From NCBI GenBank assembly GCA_045657105.1, contig JAZOSN010000059.1, positions 1 through 64,000 on the forward strand: a stretch of 64,000 nucleotides of DNA, in the 5' to 3' direction. The notes beneath the pieces are model-generated. The model saw only the letters and a program-made list of their open reading frames with translations. It did no database searches and was not told where the DNA came from. Below, piece by piece: positions 44,587 to 51,974 of this stretch. The stretch's first letter is position 1. Each line of letters starts with the position of its first letter. A program made the translations under genes and the position numbers. Origin of the DNA: SIG672 sp045657105. GTDB lineage: Bacteria; Bacillota; Clostridia; Oscillospirales; CAG-272.

Positions 44587-45822
44587 ATGGCTGAAAACAA
44601 AGCAAAAAAGACCTCTATCGGCGGTCAGGCTCTGATAGAAGGAATTATGATGCGAGGCCCTGAAAAGACTGCCATGGCAGTCCGTGACACCAAGGGCAAG
44701 ATCGTAATGAAAGAGTGGAATAACAAGAAGATACAGTCCAAGGTATACAAGATCCCCTTCGTCCGCGGAATTTTCAATATGGTTTCCGCGCTCGTTTCGG
44801 GCTATAAATGCCTTTCTGACTCTGCCGAGATCGCTATGGATCTTGAAGAGCTCGAGCGTCAGGAAGCCGAGGAAAAGGCACTGAAAGCACTCAAAAAGAG
44901 AGCTAAAAAAGAGGGTATTCCTTACGAGGAGCTGCTTGCAGAATATAACGCCGCAAAGGAAAACGCGGCGGCGAGCGATATCACAGAAGATGAAAATTCC
45001 GAGATCACAGCCACCGAAGGCGAGGAGATCGTCACCGATATAAGCACCGAGGCATCGGAAGAAACAGTCGAATCCGAGGTGCAGGCAGAGGAGCCCGAAG
45101 CCACTGAGGCGGCAGAGGCAACAGAGGAAGCAGTGGCGGTAGAAAAAGTGCAGAAAAAAGCTCCGAAGGACGACAAGAAAAACGGCGAAATGGGACTTAT
45201 TATGGTAATAAGCGTCGTGCTTGCGCTGTTTATGGTCGTCGGACTTTTCGTATTCCTTCCCGAGTTTTTATACAACCTGATCTTCGGCGAACTTTCGGTT
45301 CGTGCGACCTATCTCGATCAGCTCGGAAGAAGCGCGTTTACAGGCGTGATCAAGCTTGCTCTGCTTATTCTGTATATGTGGGGAGTTTCCTTTATGAAGG
45401 ATATTCGCCGTACCTTTATGTACCACGGTGCAGAGCACAAGACTATATTCTGCTACGAGCAGGGACTTGAGCTGACGGTCGAAAACGTCAGAAATCAGAA
45501 AAGATTTCATCCGAGATGCGGAACGTCCTTTATAGTTCTCGTCGTTCACGTCGGTATAATCATCGGAAGCTTCATACAGTTTGAGAGCGTTGCTCTTCGC
45601 GCTATTATGAGAATTATCCTCGTTCCCGTCATAGTAGGTGTCGGATACGAGCTCATAAAGTTCGCAGGACGCCACGATAACATCGTAACGAGAATAATCT
45701 CCGCTCCCGGCGTATGGCTTCAACATATCACAACCAAGGAGCCTACCGACGATATGATCGAGTGCGCGATAAAGGCGATAAGCGCGGTCATTCCCGAGGA
45801 CAAGGAAAGCGATAATTGGTAA
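44587..45822 (+). CDS. DUF1385 (YqhQ-like) membrane protein with a long acidic insert
   Basis: A 411-residue protein. The DUF1385 core is visible in GGQALIEGIMMRGPEKTA (about residues 12-30) and YHGAEHKTIFCYEQG (about 278-292). Membrane segments lie near 208-236, 250-268 and 315-350. Between about residues 95 and 205 is a highly acidic, low-complexity Glu/Ala/Thr stretch preceded by a Lys-rich helix, which makes this copy about 90 residues longer than usual. The function of DUF1385 proteins is unknown. The ACGGAGA site lies eight bases upstream of the ATG. A terminator follows directly. Confidence 0.9.
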   Translation: MAENKAKKTSIGGQALIEGIMMRGPEKTAMAVRDTKGKIVMKEWNNKKIQSKVYKIPFVRGIFNMVSALVSGYKCLSDSAEIAMDLEELERQEAEEKALKALKKRAKKEGIPYEELLAEYNAAKENAAASDITEDENSEITATEGEEIVTDISTEASEETVESEVQAEEPEATEAAEATEEAVAVEKVQKKAPKDDKKNGEMGLIMVISVVLALFMVVGLFVFLPEFLYNLIFGELSVRATYLDQLGRSAFTGVIKLALLILYMWGVSFMKDIRRTFMYHGAEHKTIFCYEQGLELTVENVRNQKRFHPRCGTSFIVLVVHVGIIIGSFIQFESVALRAIMRIILVPVIVGVGYELIKFAGRHDNIVTRIISAPGVWLQHITTKEPTDDMIECAIKAISAVIPEDKESDNW

Positions 45823-45835
45823 AATAAAAAAGCGA

Positions 45836-45876
45836 AAGGTCACAGGACTTTTAAGAGTCCCGTGACCTTGTTTTTA
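45836..45876. terminator. Terminator after the DUF1385 gene, shared with the convergent small gene
   Basis: Stem AAGGTCAC with its complement GTGACCTT, extended by GGACT/AGTCC, followed by a T run. It lies between genes read toward each other. Confidence 0.8.
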
Positions 45877-46215
45877 TTGCTCGAAGTCATCGCCCGAGCG
45901 AACTGCCTGCGACGCCTCTTTTGCCGACTCAGAGAGCATTTCAAGTGCCTTGGAGTCAAGCTTTCCCTCGGTTATCACGTAAGTTATAGGGGCAATAAAC
46001 GCCGCAATCACCGAGCATATCGCGCCGATCTCTCCGCCTGCGCCGCTTAGCGCAAGCACTACCGCAAAGACCGCGGCAACAAGCGCAAGAATAAATTTTC
46101 TTGATAAAAGCTTCTTGATGATGTGAATTCTCCTCTCTTTCGGAAATTGTCCTTCAAGGCATGGCGTAGTCTTACGTGCATCTTTTGCCAAAGATAAATT
46201 TGTACAGCTTAGCAT
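45874..46215 (-). CDS. Small holin-like membrane protein, start uncertain
   Basis: The open frame runs 113 residues, but the convincing part is the last about 83. That part is a basic start (KKLLSRKF), a helix of about 20 residues, GAGGE, a second helix, and GKLDSKALE with a charged tail. This resembles phage-holin-like or small regulatory membrane proteins, but I do not assign a family. No good ATG lies at the right place. The only AGGAG site (46130-46134) is seven bases before an ATC codon at 46122. If used, translation would begin with that rare codon and give 82 residues. The coordinates here give the whole open frame. Confidence 0.6.
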   Translation of the reverse strand: MLSCTNLSLAKDARKTTPCLEGQFPKERRIHIIKKLLSRKFILALVAAVFAVVLALSGAGGEIGAICSVIAAFIAPITYVITEGKLDSKALEMLSESAKEASQAVRSGDDFEQ

Positions 46216-46355
46216 AAAGAGTGCACGGCCGACGGCAAATTCTCCTCACTTTGCCGCATTCCCGAAAGACTGTCATCATTTTACACCGCAGGCGGTCTGC
46301 AAAAAGTAGCGAAAGGTATTATTTAGTATTTTTATATCGGCATATGCAAATATTC

Positions 46356-47060
46356 TCACGCGTTTCCGATCTCACGGCGGAGTCTTGCTATGCTCCTCTT
46401 TTCAAGACGGGATATGTAGGACTGCGATATTCCGAGCATCGTCGCCACGTCCTTCTGAGTGTATTCCCTGCCGTCACGCAGACCGAATCTCAGTTCGATT
46501 ATCTCGCGCTCGCGCTCGGAAAGGCATCTGAGCGCGCTTCTTAGCGTCTTTTTCTCCTCTGCCATTTCAAGTCCTGCGCCGACCGCATCGTCCTCACTGC
46601 TTAGAATATCCGAGAGCAGAAGCTCGTTTCCGTCCCAATCGACGTTGAGCGGCTCGTCTATTGAAACCTCTATATATTTCGACGTTTTTCTGAGATACAT
46701 CAGTATTTCGTTCTCGATACACCGAGAGGCGTAGGTGGCAAGCTTTATGTTCTTATCCGCGCGGAAGGTGTTTATAGCTTTTATAAGACCGATAGTTCCG
46801 ATCGAAATGAGGTCTTCAAGCCCGATTCCCGTATTCTCGAATTTTTTGGCTATATAGACGACAAGACGAAGATTTCTCTCAACGAGCAGAGAGCGCAGTC
46901 TGTCGTCACCGTCAACGCGGGATAGTATATCCGCCTCTTCCTCGGGCGTGAGCGGAAGAGGCAGAGTGTCCGAGCCGTTCACGTAGTATATTCTGCTGTC
47001 GCCCTCGAAAATGCGGCGAAGCAGTGCACGAAGCATAGAACTCATAATATTTTTTCTCAT
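46356..47060 (-). CDS. sigE: RNA polymerase sporulation sigma factor, sigma-E
   Basis: A 234-residue sigma-70 family protein. The N-terminal pro-like segment precedes region 2 (VERNLRLVVYIAKKFENTG, then DLISIGTIGLIKAI), with the region 4 helix-turn-helix at the end (YTQKDVATMLGISQSYISRLEKR). The protein closely follows Bacillus sigma-E and is preceded by its processing protease gene, spoIIGA, the standard arrangement for mother-cell sigma-E. In many Clostridia sigG follows; here the downstream gene is an unrelated small membrane protein. It lies 30 bases after spoIIGA with an AAAGGAAAAGG site. Confidence 0.95.
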   Translation of the reverse strand: MRKNIMSSMLRALLRRIFEGDSRIYYVNGSDTLPLPLTPEEEADILSRVDGDDRLRSLLVERNLRLVVYIAKKFENTGIGLEDLISIGTIGLIKAINTFRADKNIKLATYASRCIENEILMYLRKTSKYIEVSIDEPLNVDWDGNELLLSDILSSEDDAVGAGLEMAEEKKTLRSALRCLSEREREIIELRFGLRDGREYTQKDVATMLGISQSYISRLEKRSIARLRREIGNA

Positions 47061-47090
47061 AAAGCAGACCTTTTCCTTTCCGCTACGAAT

Positions 47091-47993
47091 TTATTTTACA
47101 AGACAGCTTGGAAGCAGTGCCTCGCACCCTCCAAAGCTGCTGCTCACCGTATCGAGCGCGATACAGGCACTGACCTCACTGCCGTTGAGCAGGATTTTAT
47201 CCGGAACGTATCCGAAAAGTATACGGGCGCCCGATGCACCTATCGGCATTATCGGGACGATACGTACCCGCCTCGCGTCCGACAGGCTTGGCTCGTTGTA
47301 AAGACTGCTTTTCGACGAAAAAAACACGCTATGCAGTGATTCGGGCAGGATATTTTTCATTTTTTCGCTTCCCGTTATTATAACAGGGAGTCCGCCTATC
47401 GGCTCACGGAGCAGATTACCGCTATCGCAGTAGGCGCTCATCTCGACCGATCTTCCGTCGGACAGGACGGTAAGTGCGGTTTTAAGCGTTTTTTTACGCT
47501 TTTTTATCCGCCCTACCGCACAGGTAATTATCCACGAGATAAACGACAGGACAAGGCAGAGCGCAAGCGGAATTATTCCGCCCGAGCCGTGAGTTTCCAC
47601 GCTTAAAAAAGAGAGCTTATCAAGATATGTATAAAGCTTTGTGAGCAGCTCGGATATTACCGCAGAAAGCGAAGAAAATATGACGAAGGACAGGCAAAGC
47701 TTTATAAAGCCGAGCCCCTCAAAGGCAATGGCGCAGGCGGTAAAGGCAGATGTCATAGAGATAACGAAGCCGAAAATCGCGTTTCCGGGGAATATCATCT
47801 GAAATATCGGAAGCGCCGCCGTCAGTATCGCCGCCGCAAAAATCCTTAGCGGCTTCTTTTTTACTCTAAGGATAAGCGACACGAGAAAAAGCAGTACGCT
47901 GTCCATACTGAGATTTATTATAAAAAATATATCGGCGTATATTTTAAAGCTCTCCGAAAGAAGAGCATACAAAGGAGGAGCAGTACCTGTCAT
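47091..47993 (-). CDS. spoIIGA: Sporulation sigma-E factor-processing peptidase SpoIIGA
   Basis: A 300-residue membrane protease that cleaves pro-sigma-E in the mother cell. Five membrane segments occupy about residues 20-155, and a cytoplasmic aspartic-protease half follows (about 165-300). The catalytic Asp is in AYCDSGNLLREPI, and a conserved segment reads VRIVPIMPIGASG. Length fits the family (about 300). The start has GGGAGA about eight bases upstream. It is the first gene of the spoIIG operon here and directly upstream of sigE. Confidence 0.92.
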   Translation of the reverse strand: MTGTAPPLYALLSESFKIYADIFFIINLSMDSVLLFLVSLILRVKKKPLRIFAAAILTAALPIFQMIFPGNAIFGFVISMTSAFTACAIAFEGLGFIKLCLSFVIFSSLSAVISELLTKLYTYLDKLSFLSVETHGSGGIIPLALCLVLSFISWIITCAVGRIKKRKKTLKTALTVLSDGRSVEMSAYCDSGNLLREPIGGLPVIITGSEKMKNILPESLHSVFFSSKSSLYNEPSLSDARRVRIVPIMPIGASGARILFGYVPDKILLNGSEVSACIALDTVSSSFGGCEALLPSCLVK

Positions 47994-48032
47994 TTTCTTT
48001 TTCTCCCCTTCCCTGAAATATCCGCTAACTTA

Positions 48033-48065
48033 ATTATATTAGATCATACGCGTAAATTATGTCAG
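48033..48065 (-). promoter_or_regulatory. Possible spoIIG promoter with abnormally long spacer
   Basis: Minus strand: CTGACA (48060-48065), a 21-base spacer and TATAAT (48033-48038), about 40 bases before spoIIGA. The Bacillus spoIIG promoter is known to have a 22-base spacer and to need Spo0A. A clear Spo0A box is not seen. An alternative reading with TAATAT gives an 18-base spacer. Confidence 0.4.
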
Positions 48066-48144
48066 ATCGGGTTGTGAAAAAAGCCTTTTATTGCGATTTA
48101 AAGGTAAATAAATGTAAAATTTATGATATTTTTTCCTTGTATAC

Positions 48145-48173
48145 TTGAAAAGCCGAAAAATATGGTGTATAAT
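48145..48173 (+). promoter_or_regulatory. Sigma-A promoter of ireB-ribF
   Basis: TTGAAA (48145-48150), a 17-base spacer and TATAAT (48168-48173), 40 bases before ireB. Confidence 0.75.
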
Positions 48174-48212
48174 AGATTAAAAGAAATACTTTAATAAGGG
48201 AGAAATAGTGTT

Positions 48213-48473
48213 ATGATGCTACCCGAAAATGAAAATACCATAAAATTTGCCATAAAGGACGAGAAGGATATAAGAATCCGCCATACGCTTTCACAGGTGT
48301 ATTCTGCTCTCAAAGAAAAGGGCTACGATCCTATAAACCAGATCGTCGGATATATTCTTTCGGAGGATCCCACCTATATCACAAGCTATAACAACGCGCG
48401 CAGTCTGATATGTAAGATCGACAGAAACGAGCTTCTCAACGCTCTCGTGCGCTTCTATCTTTCGGGAAAATAA
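48213..48473 (+). CDS. ireB: IreB family regulatory phosphoprotein (UPF0297/DUF965)
   Basis: An 86-residue protein with the family signature NTIKFAIKDEKDIRIRHTLSQVYSALKEKGYDPINQIVGYILSEDPTYIT. Enterococcal IreB is a substrate of the Ser/Thr kinase IreK and negatively affects cephalosporin resistance. In most Clostridia the gene sits beside ruvX and a DUF1292 gene; here it is followed by ribF instead. A GGGAGAA ribosome site precedes ATG-ATG; either Met could be the start. Length and sequence match the family fully. Confidence 0.95.
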   Translation: MMLPENENTIKFAIKDEKDIRIRHTLSQVYSALKEKGYDPINQIVGYILSEDPTYITSYNNARSLICKIDRNELLNALVRFYLSGK

Positions 48474-48517
48474 TCTGAAATTCTCGGCCTTGCGTTAAAT
48501 TACACAGGACAAGACTT

Positions 48518-49429
48518 ATGATAATCAAGAATATTTGCGACACAGAGCCTTTTGATCTCGGGCACTTAACGGTAGCGCTCGGAAATTTTGACGGTGTGCA
48601 TTTTGCACATACACAGCTTATAAAAAAAGCCAAAGAGATCGCATCCTCGCTCTGCACGGCGGCGGGAGAAAAAACTCTCTCCGCCGTTTTTACTTTTTCA
48701 GATCTGAAAAAGCCGTATATTACGACCTGCGACGAAAAGCTGAAAGTCTTTGAGAAGCTCGGTATTGACGCCGTGGTTTTATGCCCATTTGACAGCGTAA
48801 AGGATATGTCACCTGAGCAGTTTGCGCGTGACGTGCTCGTTAAAAAGCTTTCCTGCATTCACGCCGTATGCGGATTTAATTACCGCTTCGGCAAGGGTGC
48901 CGTCGGGGATTTTTCCACGCTCAGTTCTCTTTCCGAAAAGCTCGGATTTGCCTGCACGGTCGTAGATGAAATACCGGGCGTAAGCTCTACGAGAATACGC
49001 GAGCTTATCGCTTTGGGCGATATTCAGAATGCAAACGATCTGCTCGGCAGACCTTTTTCTCTGACGGGAAGGATAATTCGCGGCAAGGGCGTCGGACACA
49101 CGTTCGGCTTCCCGACGCTTAATATCGACGTTCCCGACGGGAAACTGCTTCCTGCACGAGGGGTTTATTTCACGACCTGCAAGATAGGCGAGTCGCTCTA
49201 CCCGTCAATTGCCAACATCGGAGTTTGTCCGACGTTCGGCGGAGAAAAGACGACCTGCGAAATACACCTGCTCGACGTTAGCTGCGAGCTTTACGGTGAA
49301 TTTGCCGAGGTTGAGTTTTTACGTTTCAGACGGAGCGAAATAAAATTCTCCTCACCCGAGGAGCTTTATAAGACCGTAAGCGAGGACGTCCTTGCGGCAA
49401 GGGATTTTTACCTTTACAAAACACTTTAA
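48518..49429 (+). CDS. ribF: Bifunctional riboflavin kinase/FAD synthetase RibF
   Basis: A 303-residue cytoplasmic enzyme making FMN and then FAD. The N-terminal FAD synthetase half has the nucleotidyltransferase motif LGNFDGVHFAHTQLIKKA (residues 21-38) and FGKGAVGD. The C-terminal riboflavin kinase half has GKGVGHTFGFPTLNID and a conserved Asn/Ile run (PSIANIGVCPTFGG). Length is standard. Just 44 bases separate it from ireB. The start lacks a strong ribosome site (only AGGACA). Confidence 0.93.
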   Translation: MIIKNICDTEPFDLGHLTVALGNFDGVHFAHTQLIKKAKEIASSLCTAAGEKTLSAVFTFSDLKKPYITTCDEKLKVFEKLGIDAVVLCPFDSVKDMSPEQFARDVLVKKLSCIHAVCGFNYRFGKGAVGDFSTLSSLSEKLGFACTVVDEIPGVSSTRIRELIALGDIQNANDLLGRPFSLTGRIIRGKGVGHTFGFPTLNIDVPDGKLLPARGVYFTTCKIGESLYPSIANIGVCPTFGGEKTTCEIHLLDVSCELYGEFAEVEFLRFRRSEIKFSSPEELYKTVSEDVLAARDFYLYKTL

Positions 49430-49459
49430 AGAAAAAACAACGAAAAGGAGGAGAAAAGT

Positions 49460-50845
49460 ATGAAAACAAAAAAAGCGCTTCGGATCGTCCTTGCGATCGC
49501 GCTCACACTTACTTTTATGCTATCTCTTTCCTTTTCCTCAAACGCGGAAGGCGAACTGACTTACAGTGAGGCAGTCGCGGCGTTCAAGGCAGATATGGCG
49601 GATCCTACCCATATAGATTCGGTAAGCTCTGCATATCTCTACTGTGTTTCAACCGAAACCGTTCTTCTTTCGTTTGATGCATCTCCCGACGTCCGTGAGG
49701 CGCCTGCCGATACCGCAAAGCTTCTCACAGCACTGACCGCGTACGACCTTATCGATGCGCTTTCCGAGGAGGACATTGAAACCGACCTCGCAACCAAGGT
49801 GAGGATCACACAAAAAATGATAAACGAATCTCCGGGTTCGAGATACGGATACAAAAACGGCGACTACGCCACCTATTCGGATCTGATCTGCACGATGCTT
49901 ATGCGTAATGCGGACGATTCGGCTACCGCTCTTGCATACACGCTCTGCGGAAATATGATCGATTTCGCGCACAAAATGAACGAAAAAGCCGCAGAGATCG
50001 GAATGACAAGCAGTACCTTCACAAACGCGACCGGTGCACACGACGACAGAATGAAAACGACCGCAAGGGACATATTTATTCTTTCGAACGAGTTTTACAA
50101 AAACGAAAAGCTTATGAGCTACGTCGGATCGCGCTACATCAGACTTGATGCAGGCAATCTCGTTTTCAGTAACAACTATCTCGTGAGTGAATACTATAAC
50201 TCAACCGGCAAGGATTACCGCGACAGCTCGGTAAACGGAATGATCGTCGGAAGATCTGCCGCAGAGGGCGACGTTATCGTTCGCTCGGCAAACTATAACG
50301 GCTACGAGTATATCTGTGTAGTTCTCGGAGCAAAACGCGACGGTCACCTTCTCTACTCCTACGAGGTATCAAACGAGCTTATCAAATGGGGCTCGAAAAA
50401 TTATTCCTTTTTAAATCTTCTGAGCACAAAAACTCCGGTAGCTTCCATGCCGGTAAAGAGTGCAAGAGAAACCGACACGGTCCCTCTGGTGCCCTCTGAA
50501 AATCTTTCAAAGTTTATGCTAACAAACGCCTACACAAGCGGAAGGCTCACAAAAGAGGTAACTCTGAATGTTGAAGGTCTGAAAGCTCCGGTTGCGGCAG
50601 GCACCGAGGTTGGAGAGATCGCGCTCTATTTCGACGGCGAGCTTATCGCAAAAAGCACACTCAGAACGGCGTTTGAGCTGACCGAAAACACGACGAGCTC
50701 GATGATCGTTTCTTTCTGGGAGATTATTTCCTCAAAAAAAGCGATAAGCACATATATCGCACTTGCCGCCTGTGTTTCGCTCTACGTTCTCATAAATTCG
50801 ATAATAAGACACCGCCGCAAGATCAAACGCGAGGGTGCCGCATAA
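49460..50845 (+). CDS. D-Ala-D-Ala carboxypeptidase-family protein (PBP5/DacF fold) with all three catalytic motifs lost
   Basis: A 461-residue exported protein: signal peptide (about 1-30), PBP5-like domain (about 35-290), a C-terminal beta domain, and a membrane segment (about 430-452) with a basic tail. The overall alignment with DacF-type proteins is good (QKMINESPGSRYG; MTSSTFTNATGAHD). However, the SxxK serine is Asp84 (ADTAK), the SxN motif reads Asn150-Ala-Asp152, and KTG reads Ile262-Val-Gly264. It should therefore be unable to form the acyl-enzyme. It is probably a peptidoglycan-binding or regulatory pseudoenzyme, perhaps with a sporulation role as for DacF or DacB relatives. The AAGGAGG site is strong. 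Confidence 0.85.
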   Translation: MKTKKALRIVLAIALTLTFMLSLSFSSNAEGELTYSEAVAAFKADMADPTHIDSVSSAYLYCVSTETVLLSFDASPDVREAPADTAKLLTALTAYDLIDALSEEDIETDLATKVRITQKMINESPGSRYGYKNGDYATYSDLICTMLMRNADDSATALAYTLCGNMIDFAHKMNEKAAEIGMTSSTFTNATGAHDDRMKTTARDIFILSNEFYKNEKLMSYVGSRYIRLDAGNLVFSNNYLVSEYYNSTGKDYRDSSVNGMIVGRSAAEGDVIVRSANYNGYEYICVVLGAKRDGHLLYSYEVSNELIKWGSKNYSFLNLLSTKTPVASMPVKSARETDTVPLVPSENLSKFMLTNAYTSGRLTKEVTLNVEGLKAPVAAGTEVGEIALYFDGELIAKSTLRTAFELTENTTSSMIVSFWEIISSKKAISTYIALAACVSLYVLINSIIRHRRKIKREGAA

Positions 50846-50887
50846 AATAAATAAAAACAGGATATTAAAACAAAAAGGAAAACAGTT

Positions 50888-51523
50888 ATGTTCGAAACTA
50901 TCAAAGAAGATATTGCCGCGATAAAAAACCGCGACCCTGCGGCGCGCTCAAGCCTCGAAATAATGCTTCTCTATTCGGGCTACAAGGCGATTCGCTCGTA
51001 CAGACTCGCACACTGGCTCCATAATCACGGATTTATTTTTCTCGCCCGTTGGGTATCTCAGCGTTGTGTGAGAAAGACCAATATTGAGATCCACCCCGCC
51101 GCAAAGATCGGCAGAAGAGTCTTTATCGACCACGGAACAGGCGTTGTCATAGGCGAAACCGCAGTCGTCGGAGATGACTGCACGATCTATCAGGGCGTCA
51201 CCCTCGGCGGTACGGGTAAGGACAAGGGAAAGCGTCACCCGACGCTCGGAAACGGCGTTATGGTCGGAGCCGGAGCAAAGGTGCTCGGACCTATAAACAT
51301 CGGTGACAACACCAGAATTGCCGCAGGTGCGGTAGTTTTATCTGACACCCCGAGCGACTGCACGGCAGTCGGCGTTCCTGCAAGAGTGGTGCGCGTTGGC
51401 GGCGAGAAGGTTAAAAATCTCGACCAGATTCACGTATCCGACCCTGTTTCTCAGGAGCTCTGCCGTCTTGAGCATCGCATATCAGAGCTCGAAAAGCAGC
51501 TTAAAGAGGCAAAGGGCGAGTAA
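50888..51523 (+). CDS. cysE: Serine O-acetyltransferase
   Basis: A 211-residue cytoplasmic enzyme making O-acetylserine from serine and acetyl-CoA, the first step of cysteine synthesis. After an N-terminal helical region (about 1-60), a left-handed beta-helix of hexapeptide repeats appears (IHPAAKIGRRVFIDHGTGVVIG, then GVTLGGTGKDKGKRHPTLGN), with catalytic His in IDHGTG and His in KRHPTL. A C-terminal coiled coil follows (about 185-208). Length and order fit bacterial CysE of the short type. The gene is 42 bases after the DacF-like gene, with an AAAGGAAAA site. Confidence 0.95.
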   Translation: MFETIKEDIAAIKNRDPAARSSLEIMLLYSGYKAIRSYRLAHWLHNHGFIFLARWVSQRCVRKTNIEIHPAAKIGRRVFIDHGTGVVIGETAVVGDDCTIYQGVTLGGTGKDKGKRHPTLGNGVMVGAGAKVLGPINIGDNTRIAAGAVVLSDTPSDCTAVGVPARVVRVGGEKVKNLDQIHVSDPVSQELCRLEHRISELEKQLKEAKGE

Positions 51524-51770
51524 GGCTCAGGGGTTCCACAAGGGCTCTGCCCTTGACCCGCCAAAACCCTTTTTGTAAAAGGGGTTTTAGATTCCCAAAA
51601 ACTTTAATAAAAATTACCGCAAGGGATAAAATTCTCTTGCGGTTTTTATTTAGTGAAAGGAACGCTCAGGTTTTCCCCCCCCGCTCAGGGTTTAACCCCT
51701 GAGAACCCCACTTAAACCCTTTTTGAAAAAAGGGTTTAAGAATCCCAAAAACTTTTATTACACGGTTAAG
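51524..51770. repeat. Dispersed intergenic hairpin-repeat cluster (same family as at 27324-27500)
   Basis: No gene. Successive inverted repeats include AAGGGCTCTGCCCTT, AAAACCCTTTTTGTAAAAGG, a terminator stem ACCGCAAG/CTTGCGGT with T run (51616-51650), a CTCAGGGTTTAACCCCTGAG stem, and AAACCCTTTTTGAAAAAAGG. Two copies of the spacer motif TTCCCAAAAACTTTA or close variants occur, as in the cluster after the SCIFF precursor. One or more of these stems should terminate cysE transcription. A run of eight or nine C at about 51675 is notable. Confidence 0.7.
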
Positions 51771-51796
51771 ATAAATGACAACTTGGACATAGCACA

Positions 51797-51920
51797 AAGA
51801 AATCGCACCCTTTCGGGTGCGATTTCTTGCTAAACGACGCTTCGCACGAGATTTTTGTTTTTTGTTCATTTGCGCAAGCAAATGTACCTATCAGAAATTC
51901 GACTTTATCCGAAGGGCGCA
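51797..51920. repeat. Hairpin pair with a 19-base direct repeat ahead of the nifJ terminator
   Basis: A 14-pair hairpin (AAGAAATCGCACCC with its complement) spans 51797-51828. The motif TTCTTGCTAAACGACGCTT occurs at about 51824-51842 and again at 51947-51965. Between the copies are TTTGCGCAAGCAAA and a short AT-rich stretch without a gene. Confidence 0.65.
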
Positions 51921-51921
51921 A

Positions 51922-51955
51922 AAAAACTCGCCCGAAGGCGAGTTTTTCTTGCTAA
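51922..51955 (-). terminator. Rho-independent terminator of nifJ
   Basis: On the minus strand, AAAAACTCGCC-TTCG-GGCGAGTTTTTTT: a stem with a UUCG-type loop and a T run. It starts about 20 bases after the nifJ stop. A second stem, AACGACGCTTGCGTCGTT, lies between. Confidence 0.85.
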
Positions 51956-51974
51956 ACGACGCTTGCGTCGTTTT

